Position numbers and translations under genes: made by a program
Source: DASXKD01 sp963762735
Lineage (GTDB): Bacteria; Actinomycetota; Actinomycetes; Streptosporangiales; Streptosporangiaceae
Direction: 5' to 3'
NCBI GenBank assembly: GCA_963762735.1
Contig: CAVXMG010000053.1
Coordinates: forward strand, 28,762-92,761
DNA: 64,000 nt
Part shown: positions 9,251 to 17,891 of the stretch, one piece after another
How the letters are laid out: every line of letters starts with the position of its first letter
How positions within the stretch are numbered: the stretch's first letter is position 1
The notes under the pieces: model-generated
What the model saw: the letters and a program-made list of their open reading frames with translations, nothing else
Told to the model about the DNA's origin: nothing
Databases searched by the model: none

Positions 9251-9300
9251 CCAGGGTTGCTCTGAACAGCGTTTTGTCCCGCTGTTCAGAGCAACGCTGG
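9251..9300. terminator. Long inverted repeat between convergent parB and parA
   Basis: Fifteen perfect pairs (9256-9270 with 9281-9295) around a ten-base loop, extended by four more pairs after one G-G mismatch, giving a 20-base arm on each side. It sits between the 3' ends of parB and parA and could act as a bidirectional terminator. It may also mark the junction of the inversion that separated the two genes. Confidence 0.65.
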
Positions 9301-9353
9301 TATCGCCCTTGCCTGTGCAGCGAACCTCAGCAGGCGGTTACCGAAGCAGCGAG

Positions 9354-10667
9354 CTACACGGCTGATCCGCCCAGCCCGGCCCCGAACGCCATTTCTCGAG
9401 CAGCATCCAGGTAAGCCTGGGCTCCGCTCGAGCCGGGGTCGTAGGTAATCACGGACTGACCGTAGCTCGGTGCTTCGGAGACACGGACGCTGCGTGGGAT
9501 CACGGCACTCAAGACGACGTCGCCGAAGTGTTCTCGGACCTCGTCCGCGACTTGGGCGGCCAGCCTGGTACGCCCGTCGTACATGGTCAGCAGGATCGTG
9601 GAGATCCGGAGTTCCGGGTTGAGGTGTCCCTTGACCAGGTCGACGGTGCGCAGGAGTTGCTCCAGGCCTTCCAGGGCGTAGTACTCGCACTGGATGGGGA
9701 TCAGCACCTCCGACGCTGCCACCAGTGCATTGATGGTGAGCAGGCCAAGTGATGGAGGGCAGTCGATCAGTATGTAGTCCAGCCCCGACGCGTCATAGCT
9801 GGCCAATGCGCGATGCAGCCGCCCTTCTCTGGCGACCAACGGCACCAGTTCGATCTCGGCGCCCGCGAGGTCGATGGTGGCTGGCGCGCAGTACAGGCCC
9901 GGTATCGCCGACACCTCGCGGACAATGCCGTTCAGCGGTTGCTCATCGACGAGCACGTTGTAGACAGATGGCGTTCCGGCCCGGTGCTCGATATCCAGGG
10001 CGGTGGATGCGTTTCCTTGCGGGTCCAGGTCAACCACGAGCACCTGGGCACCGTGCAGCGCCAGGCATGCCGCCAGGTTCACTGCCGAGGTGGTCTTGCC
10101 CACGCCGCCCTTCTGGTTGGCGATGGTCATCACCCGGCAAGCTGGCGGGCGGGGCCATTGCCGTTCGGTCTCGCCCAGCGCGGCGAGCGCCGCCTGGGCC
10201 GGGCTCACCGCGACCGGGCCCGGTGAAGGCGCCCCGGGAGGAGCTACTGCCGGCATCTGGGACGAGGCGGGTACATCCACCGCGGCGGGAAGGCCTTCCC
10301 CGACATCGGCCCGGGCCTGCGCTGGAACGAGATTCCCCGGTGGGCCGGCACCGGGCGGCGCCATGGACGCCGCATCCGGTTTCGCTGGAGCGGGCACCAT
10401 CGGGCGTGAGCCAACTGGGCCGCGGCCCTGTCCGCCGGGCGTTTTCTGCTCCAGAAGAGCTCCGCCACCGGCGGGCTTTCCCCGTGTCCTCACTGTGCCA
10501 CTTCCCTGTGCTTCGTCTTGCGCGCTGACTTTCCGTGCATCCGTTTCACGTGAAACCGCCGCCGATAGCGCTTGCTTAACTCGGGCCGGTGGCTCCCCCA
10601 GTGCCCCCTCCCGGAAGACTTGCCCTTGCCCGCCCCCGCCCGTCCTACTCACGCCCGTCCTACTCAC
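9354..10667 (-). CDS. parA: Chromosome partitioning ATPase ParA (Soj)
   Basis: Walker-type ATPase that moves ParB-parS complexes. The deviant Walker A NQKGGVGKTTSAVNLAACLA, Walker A' VVDLDPQGNASTAL and Walker B LDYILIDCPPSLGLLTINAL are complete, and the C-terminal ParA helices follow. The catalytic domain is preceded by about 180 Pro/Ala/Gly-rich residues; the true start within this extension is uncertain (first GTG at 10667). A parS site lies inside the coding sequence and encodes VSRET, an arrangement also found in streptomycete parA. It is followed on the minus strand by the inverted-repeat spacer and convergent parB. Confidence 0.92.
   Translation of the reverse strand: MSRTGVSRTGGGGQGQVFREGALGEPPARVKQALSAAVSRETDARKVSAQDEAQGSGTVRTRGKPAGGGALLEQKTPGGQGRGPVGSRPMVPAPAKPDAASMAPPGAGPPGNLVPAQARADVGEGLPAAVDVPASSQMPAVAPPGAPSPGPVAVSPAQAALAALGETERQWPRPPACRVMTIANQKGGVGKTTSAVNLAACLALHGAQVLVVDLDPQGNASTALDIEHRAGTPSVYNVLVDEQPLNGIVREVSAIPGLYCAPATIDLAGAEIELVPLVAREGRLHRALASYDASGLDYILIDCPPSLGLLTINALVAASEVLIPIQCEYYALEGLEQLLRTVDLVKGHLNPELRISTILLTMYDGRTRLAAQVADEVREHFGDVVLSAVIPRSVRVSEAPSYGQSVITYDPGSSGAQAYLDAAREMAFGAGLGGSAV
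10543..10556. promoter_or_regulatory. parS centromere site 2, inside parA
   Basis: GTTTCACGTGAAAC, the perfect 14-base palindromic parS core, inside the 5' part of parA. It is 2.6 kb from site 1. Confidence 0.9.
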
Positions 10668-11032
10668 GCCCCGCGCAGGCCTCGCCGTGTCCTGTCCGGA
10701 CCCCGCGACAACTGCCCTGGCCGCAGTTGCGCGGCTGCCCGGTTCCGGGTCCGCGGCGCGGCCAGCCGAGCCCCGCCGTCATGAACTTCGACTCGTCCCT
10801 CGCTGCGCGGAGAGAGAACCCGGCAGGCTCCTCCGGCCATCCCAGGCCGTCCGGCGAAGCCATCAGCGCGCTCCTCCCCGGGCAGTCCTGCGCCGTTCTC
10901 GGGCTGGTACCGCTGCGCAGTCCCGCTCCCGGTCCTGCCGAGAGCAAGTCCCGGTCCTGGTCCTGCCGCGCAGGCCTTTCCCGGTCCGCACATCCAGGCC
11001 AGTCCCGGTCTGGTCGCCCAGTCCCGCCACCG
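10668..11032. other. Low-complexity gap between rsmG and parA
   Basis: 365 bases of GC-rich low-complexity DNA with recurring tcccggtcc/ggtcctg words, upstream of parA on the minus strand. Two tandem copies of a 15-base unit (cctactcacgcccgt-like, at about 10643-10674) run into the parA 5' end. I see no gene or RNA here. Confidence 0.45.
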
Positions 11033-11665
11033 TTACCGGCGCGCGGTCAGCCGGACCACTGTTGCAGCCGGATCGACCTTACCGCTCCCGGCGACGAGAA
11101 CTTCCGCGTCCGCCAGACCCAGCCGCCTGAGCGCGGCCTTCGCATCCCGGACCTCCGCAGAGGCCTTCGCACCCTTCATCGCCAGCACAATCCCGCCCGG
11201 CTTGAGCAGTCCCACCGCCAGGGCCGCCAACCGCTCAAGGGGGGCCACCGCACGCGCGGTAACCACATCCACGGCCAGTTCGCCGGCCACCTGCTCGGCC
11301 CGGGCCCGCATCACCCTGGCATTGCCCAGCGCCAACTCGGCCACGCACTCTTCAAGAAAGGTCGCCCGGCGCAGCGCGGGCTCCAGCAAGATCACCTCGC
11401 AATCCGGCAGCACCAGCGCCAGTACAACCCCCGGCAGCCCGGCCCCCGACCCCAAATCCACCAGCGAACAGGTCGCAGCAGGCACCAGTTCGGCCACGAC
11501 AGCACTATTCAGCAGATGCCGCTCCCAAATCCGCGGCACCTCATTGGGCCCAATAACCCCCCGCTCAACTCCCGCCGCTGCCAAGAAGTTGGCGTAATGC
11601 TCAGCCTTACCCGCGGCATCCCCAAAAACCTCCCGCGCCACGTCGGGCATAGGCGGCGCGGTCAT
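11033..11665 (-). CDS. rsmG: 16S rRNA (guanine527-N7) methyltransferase RsmG (GidB)
   Basis: SAM-dependent methylase that modifies G527 of 16S rRNA; loss gives low-level streptomycin resistance in other bacteria. The conserved N-terminal helix (AREVFGDAAGKAEHYANFL), ERHLLNS and the SAM-binding LVDLGSGAGLPGVVLAL loop are present, followed by ARAVAPLERLAALAVGLLKPGG. The start at 11665 (MTAPPMPDVAREVFGD) gives 210 residues, the normal length. The frame stays open to 11812, but the extra residues are Pro/Ala repeats derived from the repeat region upstream. Confidence 0.93.
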   Translation of the reverse strand: MTAPPMPDVAREVFGDAAGKAEHYANFLAAAGVERGVIGPNEVPRIWERHLLNSAVVAELVPAATCSLVDLGSGAGLPGVVLALVLPDCEVILLEPALRRATFLEECVAELALGNARVMRARAEQVAGELAVDVVTARAVAPLERLAALAVGLLKPGGIVLAMKGAKASAEVRDAKAALRRLGLADAEVLVAGSGKVDPAATVVRLTARR

Positions 11666-12344
11666 ACCCGCCGCACGCCCATCCGCAGGTAATGGCTCAT
11701 GCGCCGCATCGGGCGAGGGCCCAGGCGGGACGCGAGGTGGAGGCCCCGGCGCGATGTGAGGTGGAAGTTCAGCCGAAGCTTGGGCTGCAGGCCCGGGCGC
11801 CGCGTGGGGCACGGCCTAAGGCGCAGGCCCGGGCGCCGCGTGAGGCGCAGGCCCGGCGCTAGGGCGCGGGCTCAGGCGGGACGCCGAGCGTGGGGGCCCA
11901 GGCCCGGCGCAGGGCGCGGGCTCAGGCGGGACGCGAGGTGGGGGCCCGGGCACGATGCAGGGCGCGGGCTTAGGCGGGACGCAGGTGGGGGCCCGGGCAC
12001 GATGCGGGACGCGGGTTCAGGCACGGCATGGCGCGAGGGCTCAGGAACAGCGTGGAGTAGGGGTTCGGGCGCGGAGCGGGTCGAGAGTTCAGGCACGGCA
12101 TGGCGTGGCCGCTCGGGCGCGGCGCGCAATAGCGGTTCCGGTGCAGCGCGGGATCCAGAGCCGGGCGCGGCGCGGGGTGTGCCACGGTTCCCCGGATCAC
12201 CGCTCGCCCCGCCCATCCCGGAACCAGGCCCACCACCCGGATCCACCTCTCGCTTTTCACCCACCAGCCGTCGACCGGCCCGCAACCCCGCCTGACCTGC
12301 CACTGCCCCCTCGGCAGATCCCCGCCTGCCGGCTCATCCCAGCC
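11666..12344. repeat. Degenerate GC-rich tandem repeats between jag and rsmG
   Basis: About 680 bases built from imperfect units. Four copies of a ~46-50-base unit (starting gggcgcgggctcaggcggg) are seen near 11711, 11862, 11912 and 11960, and three ~25-base units (gcaggcccgggcgccgcg) near 11790-11855. Related words (tcaggcacggcatggcg) recur at 12017-12105. Minus-strand frames give Pro/Ala/Arg-rich peptides but no conserved domain, so I treat it as a noncoding or rapidly changing spacer. Confidence 0.65.
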
Positions 12345-13088
12345 CTAGCCCTGTCCGCCGGCCGACTCCATCACGACGGCAGCCTCTTCAGCCGGCAGGA
12401 CGACGACCCGCCGCGACGGCTCCTCGCCCTCGGACTCACTCCGGCACCCCGCAGCCGCCACAGCATCATGCACAACTTTGCGCTCGAACGGCGTCATCGC
12501 ATCGAGCCGCTGTGGCACGCCGGTCCGGCCGACCTCCTCGGCGACCTTCCGGCCCAGCTCGGCCAGTTCCTCCCGGCGGTGTGCGCGGTACCCGCCCACA
12601 TCCAGCATGATCCGGCTGCGCGTGCCGGTCTGGCGATGCACGGCCAACCGGGTGAGTTCCTGCAAGGCCTCCAGGACTTCGCCGCGGGGCCCGACAAGCT
12701 CGCTCAGCGTCGCGCCGACCACGGACACGACGGGCCGGTCGCCCTCCACGTCCATGTCGATGTCGCCGTCGAGATCCGCCACGTCGAGCAGGCCCTCGAT
12801 GTAGTCGGCCGCGATCTCGCTCTCCTGCTCCAGATCCGCCGGGGTCGCCTCGTCGTCCGCAGAAGTCGCCTCGTCATCGGCCGGGGTCGCCTCGTCCTCA
12901 CTGGGATCCAGCGCTGCGTCGTCCGCCGATTCGGCCGTCTACGTCGCGCTCTGACACATACTCATCACGCTCCGCTGTCACAGCTTCGGGGAGCAGCCCG
13001 GTCATCTGCTGCAATGGACCTCACCGGTTCCGCTGCTGTCAGTCGGCGCCGGGGCCTCCGAGTTTTCATCGCCGGTCACGGCAACCAC
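12345..13088 (-). CDS. jag: Jag family protein (SpoIIIJ-associated, KH and R3H domains), 5' end disrupted
   Basis: RNA-binding partner of YidC, encoded next to it. The intact part has the acidic lead (ESEIAADYIEGLLDVADLDGDIDMDV), a KH-like core (LVGPRGEVLEALQELTRLAVH) and the R3H motif (MTPFERKVVHDAVAAAG). The core frame is open only from 12938; a TAG at 12939-12941 follows upstream and no good start lies inside. The likely original start is GTG 13079 or 13088, after AGGAGGAG, with at least one indel between it and the core. The acidic low-complexity N-terminus with ADDEATPADDEATSADDE repeats is typical of actinobacterial Jag. Confidence 0.8.
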
Positions 13089-13173
13089 TTTCTCCTCCTG
13101 ATTCTCGCAGCGACAGGGCTACGGCCCGGCCCGGCCAACCAGGGCCAGGCCATGGCCTGCTCATGCCCGCCGC

Positions 13174-14509
13174 CTAGCCCTTACCGGAACGTTTGCTGCG
13201 CGACTGACGGACGCGCTGCTGCCTGACGAGCTTAACGTCGGGTGTCTCCGCCTGTGGCTCGGGCTCTGGCTTGCCCCGGCCCAGGCGCCGCAGCAGGCCG
13301 CCTGAACTGGCGCCCGAGCCGTTCGCCGACGCCTTCTGCCCGGCCGGGGTCGCCGACCGGGCGGACTTGCTCCCGGCGGACCCGTTGTTCTGCGGCTTCT
13401 TCTGTGGCGGCTGTCCCGCGGGTGGCTTCGTCGTGCTCTTGCCCGGCGCCGGCTTCGCCGATGACGTGGCGGGCTTGCCAGACGTGGCGGGCTTGCCAGA
13501 CGTGGCCGGCTTGCCAGTAGCGGCCGGCTTGGCTCCAGCAGCGGGCTTGGCTCCAGCAGTGGGCTTGGGGGAAGCAGCGGGCCTGGATGCGGTGGGCTTC
13601 GCTGTGGTGGACGGCTTGCCGGAAGTCACCGACTTGTTCGCGGTGAGCCTGCTGACGACCGTCGGCTTTGCCGGTGCGGCGGGGGCCGCGAGTGCCGCGG
13701 ATGCCGTGCCGCCGGTCGCGGACGCGGTACCGGGCACCGGCGTCGGGTACCGCTTGAACAGAACGTACTGCTGGCCGAGGGTCCACACGTTGGTGGTCAC
13801 CCAGTAGAGGACCAGCCCGAACGCCCAGTACAGGCCGGACAAAGCGAAGAACGGAACGATGTAGGCCATGTACTTCTGCGAGGCCGCCATCGGGTTGTCC
13901 GGCGTCATCGCCGGCGTCATGCCGCGCTTGGTGCTCTGCCGGACCGTCAGGAACGTGGTCGATCACGCTGATCGTCACGGCGCAGAGGATCACGATCTTG
14001 GCCTCTAGCGGCACATGCAAGGTGCCGGTGAACAGCACCTTGTCGGAGATGTGGGCGCCCAGGATGTTGGCCTGCTGCGCGCTCTGGACCACCGGCTCGG
14101 TCATACCGTAGGGGGTCGGCGTTCCGGGTTTCCAGTCCGCGATCCCCCGGAGCACGCTGAACAGCGCGAAGAACATCGGCATCTGCGCCAGCAACGGCAG
14201 GCACCCGCCCAGCGGGTTGACCCCGTTCTCGCGGTAGAGCCGCATGGTCTCTTCGTTCAGGGTCTGCTTGTCGCCCTTGTACTTCTTCCGCAGTTCCATC
14301 AACTGCGGGTTGAGCGCGGACATCTTGCGCATCGAGTGCATCTGCTTGACGAACAGCGGCACGAGGAGGAGCCGCATCACGACCACGAGCACGACGATCG
14401 TCAGGAACCATGCCTGGCCACTGGTCGAGGGCATGATCAGGCTCAGCGCACTATGGATGTGCGTCATCACCCAGGCGACCGCTACGTACAGGGGATTCAG
14501 CGGGTTCAC
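13174..14509 (-). CDS. yidC: Membrane protein insertase YidC, frameshifted
   Basis: Oxa1/YidC/Alb3 insertase of the cytoplasmic membrane. Transmembrane segments and the conserved NPLGGCLPLLAQMPMFFALF, TKRGMTPAMTPDNPM and VPFFALSGLYWAFGLVLYWVTTNVWTLGQQ regions are present across two frames. The break is at about 13960: the first frame reads SVIDHVPDGP, while removing one base gives SVITTFLTVRQSTKRGM, the family sequence. The C-terminus is a long Lys/Pro/Ala tail with three GKPATS repeats and a basic end. GTG 14509 overlaps the yidD stop as GTGA. The protein is essential in most bacteria, so a sequence error is the likeliest explanation. Confidence 0.9.
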
Positions 14510-14811
14510 GAGCTAACTCCCTCGGGACGGGACAGGCGCCCGCGGCGCGTGCCGGGCGGGACCGGGTCGAGTCCGCCTGGGTGGAAAGGATGGCAGCGCG
14601 CCACCCGGCGCACCGCGAGCCACGAGCCGCGTAGCGCCCCGTGCTCGAGAACCGCGTCGAGCGCGTAAGCACTGCACGAAGGGACGAACCGGCAGTGCGG
14701 GCCGGTCATCGGGCTGATGAACCGGCGGTACCCACCGATCAGGAGCATGAGGATCCTGGCACCCGCGGAGGGCTGTGCCTCCGCTGCCTGCTTGCCCGAA
14801 TCCGTTGTCAC
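14506..14811 (-). CDS. yidD: Membrane protein insertion efficiency factor YidD
   Basis: Small membrane-associated protein (101 residues) that assists YidC. Diagnostic motifs LIGGYRRFISPMTGPHCRFVPSCSAYALDAVLEHG and RCHPFHPGGLDPVP are complete, with the three conserved cysteines. It overlaps rnpA by 4 bases and yidC by 4 bases. Confidence 0.96.
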   Translation of the reverse strand: MTTDSGKQAAEAQPSAGARILMLLIGGYRRFISPMTGPHCRFVPSCSAYALDAVLEHGALRGSWLAVRRVARCHPFHPGGLDPVPPGTRRGRLSRPEGVSS

Positions 14812-15170
14812 CGAAGTGCCCCAACCTGCCGCCGCATGAGCGTGCTCATCACCAGGTCCAGTTCGGCGGCGAGATCTGCCTGGCGCGCGGCCGCAGCCTG
14901 TGGATGAGCGCGTATCACAAGCAGGCTACCTCCCGGCAGAGTAGGCAGGTACCCGCGCAGTACCGAACGCAGGCGCCGCCGCACCTTGTTCCTGACCACG
15001 GCGTTGCCCACCGCCTTGCTCACCACGAAACCGACCAGCGGAGCCTGTGCCTCGTCGCGGCCGCGGACCAGCAGATGGCCGGTCAGCAACTCGCGCCCGG
15101 CGCGGCTGCCACGGCGCACCGTGAGCTGGAACTCAGCGCTGCGGCGCATCCGGGATTCTGCGGGAAGCAC
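14808..15170 (-). CDS. rnpA: Ribonuclease P protein component
   Basis: Basic 120-residue protein subunit of RNase P. The RNR signature (NAVVRNKVRRRLR) and the N-terminal RMRRSAEFQLTVRRG are present. GTG 15170 follows GGAGG at good spacing. It lies 35 bases after rpmH in the usual rpmH-rnpA-yidD-yidC order. Confidence 0.95.
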   Translation of the reverse strand: MLPAESRMRRSAEFQLTVRRGSRAGRELLTGHLLVRGRDEAQAPLVGFVVSKAVGNAVVRNKVRRRLRSVLRGYLPTLPGGSLLVIRAHPQAAAARQADLAAELDLVMSTLMRRQVGALR

Positions 15171-15205
15171 GCACGACCTCCGCCGTCACGCGGGGCGCAG
15201 CAGGG

Positions 15206-15343
15206 TCATACGCTGACCCTGGCCCGGCCCTTCCGGCGCCGGGCGGCCAGTACCGCGCGACCTGCCCTGGTGCGCATGCGGAGCCGGAACCCATGCGTCT
15301 TGGCGCGGCGTCGGTTATTCGGCTGGAACGTGCGCTTGCTCAC
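15206..15343 (-). CDS. rpmH: 50S ribosomal protein L34
   Basis: Forty-five residues beginning MSKRTFQPNNRRRAKTHG and ending RKGRARVSV, a complete L34. It starts at GTG 15341-15343 and stops at 15206-15208. It diverges from dnaA across a 365-base region. Confidence 0.97.
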   Translation of the reverse strand: MSKRTFQPNNRRRAKTHGFRLRMRTRAGRAVLAARRRKGRARVSV

Positions 15344-15708
15344 AGAAGGCTCCACATTACGGTGTCATCACTGGCAGCCGGGCCGCGAGGCGCGCCAGCG
15401 CGCAGCAGACTGCCCACGGAAAGCTTTTGAGTCGGTTCACGTTACGCGCATCATTGAGCACCGGTCAAACCAGCGGCACCCGCAGCAACCGGATGCCCCA
15501 TCCTAGCCGTGGGCAGGAACGGCCGTTTGCCGAACGTGGCACGGCTGGCGCGCCTAGGCTGTGGATAACGGGCCACGCCGAGCGGACGGGGCGGCGCGGG
15601 CCAGCCACACAGCGGTCCAGCGGCATCCGGGCACGGCGCGGAGTGCGGCGTGCACAGCCTGTGGATAAGACTGTTAATTCGCATGTGGGGGCGCAAGGTG
15701 AACACCCG
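15344..15708. promoter_or_regulatory. rpmH-dnaA intergenic region with two perfect DnaA boxes
   Basis: TGTGGATAA (reverse complement TTATCCACA) occurs perfectly at 15560-15568 and 15660-15668, the latter 40 bases before the dnaA start. These probably autoregulate dnaA and may form part of a bipartite origin. Promoters for divergent rpmH and dnaA must lie here; I could not place them. The dnaA ribosome site is AAGGTG at 15695-15700. Confidence 0.75.
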
Positions 15709-17485
15709 ATGAGCCAGGCGGACCTGGCGGAGGTGTGGGCGAGGTCCCTCGAGGAACTCTCCGATCTCCAGATCGAACCCCATCAGCGTGCCTGGCTGCG
15801 GCTGACCAGACCGCTCGGGCTGGTCGAGAACACCGCCCTCATCGCCACCCCCAACGAGTTCGTCAAGGAACAACTCGAGACCCGGCTTCGCGGCCTCATC
15901 ACCCACGCGCTGTCCAGGGAGTTCGGCCGCAGCATCCAGCTCGCGGTGACCGTCGACCCCGCGACCGCTGCCGGGGGCATCCCGCCATCGCGCGACGCAG
16001 CCCCGACGCATGTCGCCGGCTCAGGCTTCATCGGCCAGGAGCACACAGGCGCCGGGCACCCCGGCCCGGCCGGCCACGGCGACGACCAGCCTGAGCTCAC
16101 CGGTCCCATCGGCGCGGCCGCAGCGCACCGCGCCACGCACAACGACCTGCCGGGCGAGAACCGATGTCGGCTACCCGCACCCCTTCGGCTACCCCTCCCG
16201 TCCCTACCCGCCGCAGCCCGGGCACGGCCGCCCCCCCGGGCACGAGCGCGACGCAGCCGCCGGACCACTCGCACCGGACCACCTGGGCGGCCGTCCGATC
16301 ACCGGCCGCGACACCAGGGACCAGGGCGCGCCGCCGCTGGGCGGGCTTTCACTCTCCGAGGGCACCCGGCACGGCGACCCGGGCGGGCCGCCGCACCGCC
16401 AGTCGGGCCTGCCCGGCCTGCCCGCGCCCGGCCTGCCCCGCCCGGCGCAGGCGCGGCTCAACCCGAAGTACACCTTCGAGACGTTCGTCATCGGCTCAAG
16501 CAACCGGTTCGCGCACGCCGCGGCCGTCGCGGTCGCCGAGGCGCCCGCCAAGGCCTACAACCCGCTGTTCATCTACGGCGACTCGGGACTGGGCAAGACC
16601 CACCTGCTGCACGCGATCGGCCACTACACGCAGAGCCTCTACCACGGGGTGCGGGTCCGCTACGTCAGCTCGGAAGAGTTCACCAACGACTTCATCAACA
16701 TGATCAGGGACGGCAAGCAGGACGGGTTCCGCCGCCGGTACCGCGACGTGGACGTGCTCCTGGTGGACGACATCCAGTTCCTGGAGAACAAGGAAGGAAC
16801 GCAGGAAGAGTTCTTCCACACCTTCAACACGCTGCACAACGCCAGCAAGCAGATCGTCATCTCCAGCGACCGGGCACCCAAGCGGCTGGTCACCCTGGAA
16901 GACCGGCTGCGCAGCAGGTTCGAGTGGGGCCTGATCACCGATGTGCAGCCGCCGGAACTGGAAACCCGCATCGCGATCCTCCGTAAAAAGGCCGTCCAAG
17001 AGGGCCTGAACGCGCCGCCGGAGGCGCTGGAGTACATCGCCAGCCGCATCTCCACCAATATCCGGGAACTGGAGGGCGCCCTCATCCGGGTGACCGCGTT
17101 CGCCAGCCTCAACCGGCAGACCGTTGATCTCCAGTTGGCCGAGATCGTGCTCAAGGATCTGATTCCCGAGGCGCAGGGCCCGGAGATCACCGCCTCGACC
17201 ATCATGGGCCAAACCGCGTCCTACTTCGGCATGTCCATTGACGACCTCTGCGGTACATCCCGGTCACGCGTTCTGGTAACCGCAAGGCAGATTGCCATGT
17301 ACCTCTGCCGCGAACTCACCGACCTGTCACTCCCCAAGATCGGGCAGCAATTCGGCGGCCGCGACCACACCACCGTCATGCACGCGGAACGCAAGATCCG
17401 GTCCCTGATGGCCGAACGGCGCTCGATCTACAACCAGGTCACCGAGCTAACCAACCGCATCAAGCAGCAAGCGCGGTCCGGATGA
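15709..17485 (+). CDS. dnaA: Chromosomal replication initiator DnaA, frameshifted in the linker
   Basis: AAA+ initiator that binds DnaA boxes and opens the origin. Domain I (WARSLEELSDLQIEPHQRAWL) starts at ATG 15709. A long Pro/Gly-rich linker, typical of actinobacteria, follows. Domain III has Walker A GDSGLGKTHLLHAIG, Walker B VLLVDDIQFLENK and sensor motifs (ISSDRAPKRL). Domain IV carries RQIAMYLCRELTDLSLPKIGQQFGGRDHTTVMHA. The N-terminal frame and the domain III-IV frame differ by one base, with the switch in the linker near 16150. An intact gene would encode about 590 residues. As an essential gene it must be whole in the living cell. Confidence 0.93.
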
Positions 17486-17891
17486 GGCAGCACTCGGCCC
17501 GGATGAGCCGACACGTATCAGCGCCGCCCGTAACAATCGGTACACACAGGCTGTGGATATCTCTGTGGACACGCTTGGGACAGTACGAGGACAACACCGG
17601 AAGTCCGGGGGGTAACCGGCAGGCGTCCGGTGGAGAAAGGAAGGCTGTCCACAGCTCTCCCCCGCCGGGCCATTGCCGGCGCACAGGGGCTGTGGTCACG
17701 CAAAGCCACGCTGGGCTGGGAGATAGCCGCTTGTCCCCAGGTTCCACCGGCCCTACGACTACTACTTATTTCTTTATCACCAAGACTCAAAATCAAGAAG
17801 CAGGGGCCTGGCCGCGGAGCCGGAGCTGCCATACGCGGGATACCCGCTCCGCCCACGGGCAACCCACACCTGCGACAGGAGGCAGCTTCCG
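17486..17891. other. oriC: Replication origin oriC (dnaA-dnaN intergenic region)
   Basis: 406 bases between dnaA and dnaN. DnaA-box-like sites are tgtggatat 17552-17560, tgtggacac 17564-17572, ctgtccaca 17645-17653, tgtggtcac 17691-17699 and ttgtcccca 17731-17739, each with one or two mismatches to TTGTCCACA/TTATCCACA. An AT-rich stretch at 17756-17802 (tacttatttctttatcacc) is the best candidate unwinding element. The position matches the known actinobacterial origin. Confidence 0.85.

Noticed and set aside
9749..11130. Plus-strand open frames across parA and its upstream region
   Set aside because: They run antisense to the ParA ATPase domain or through low-complexity DNA and show no protein family.
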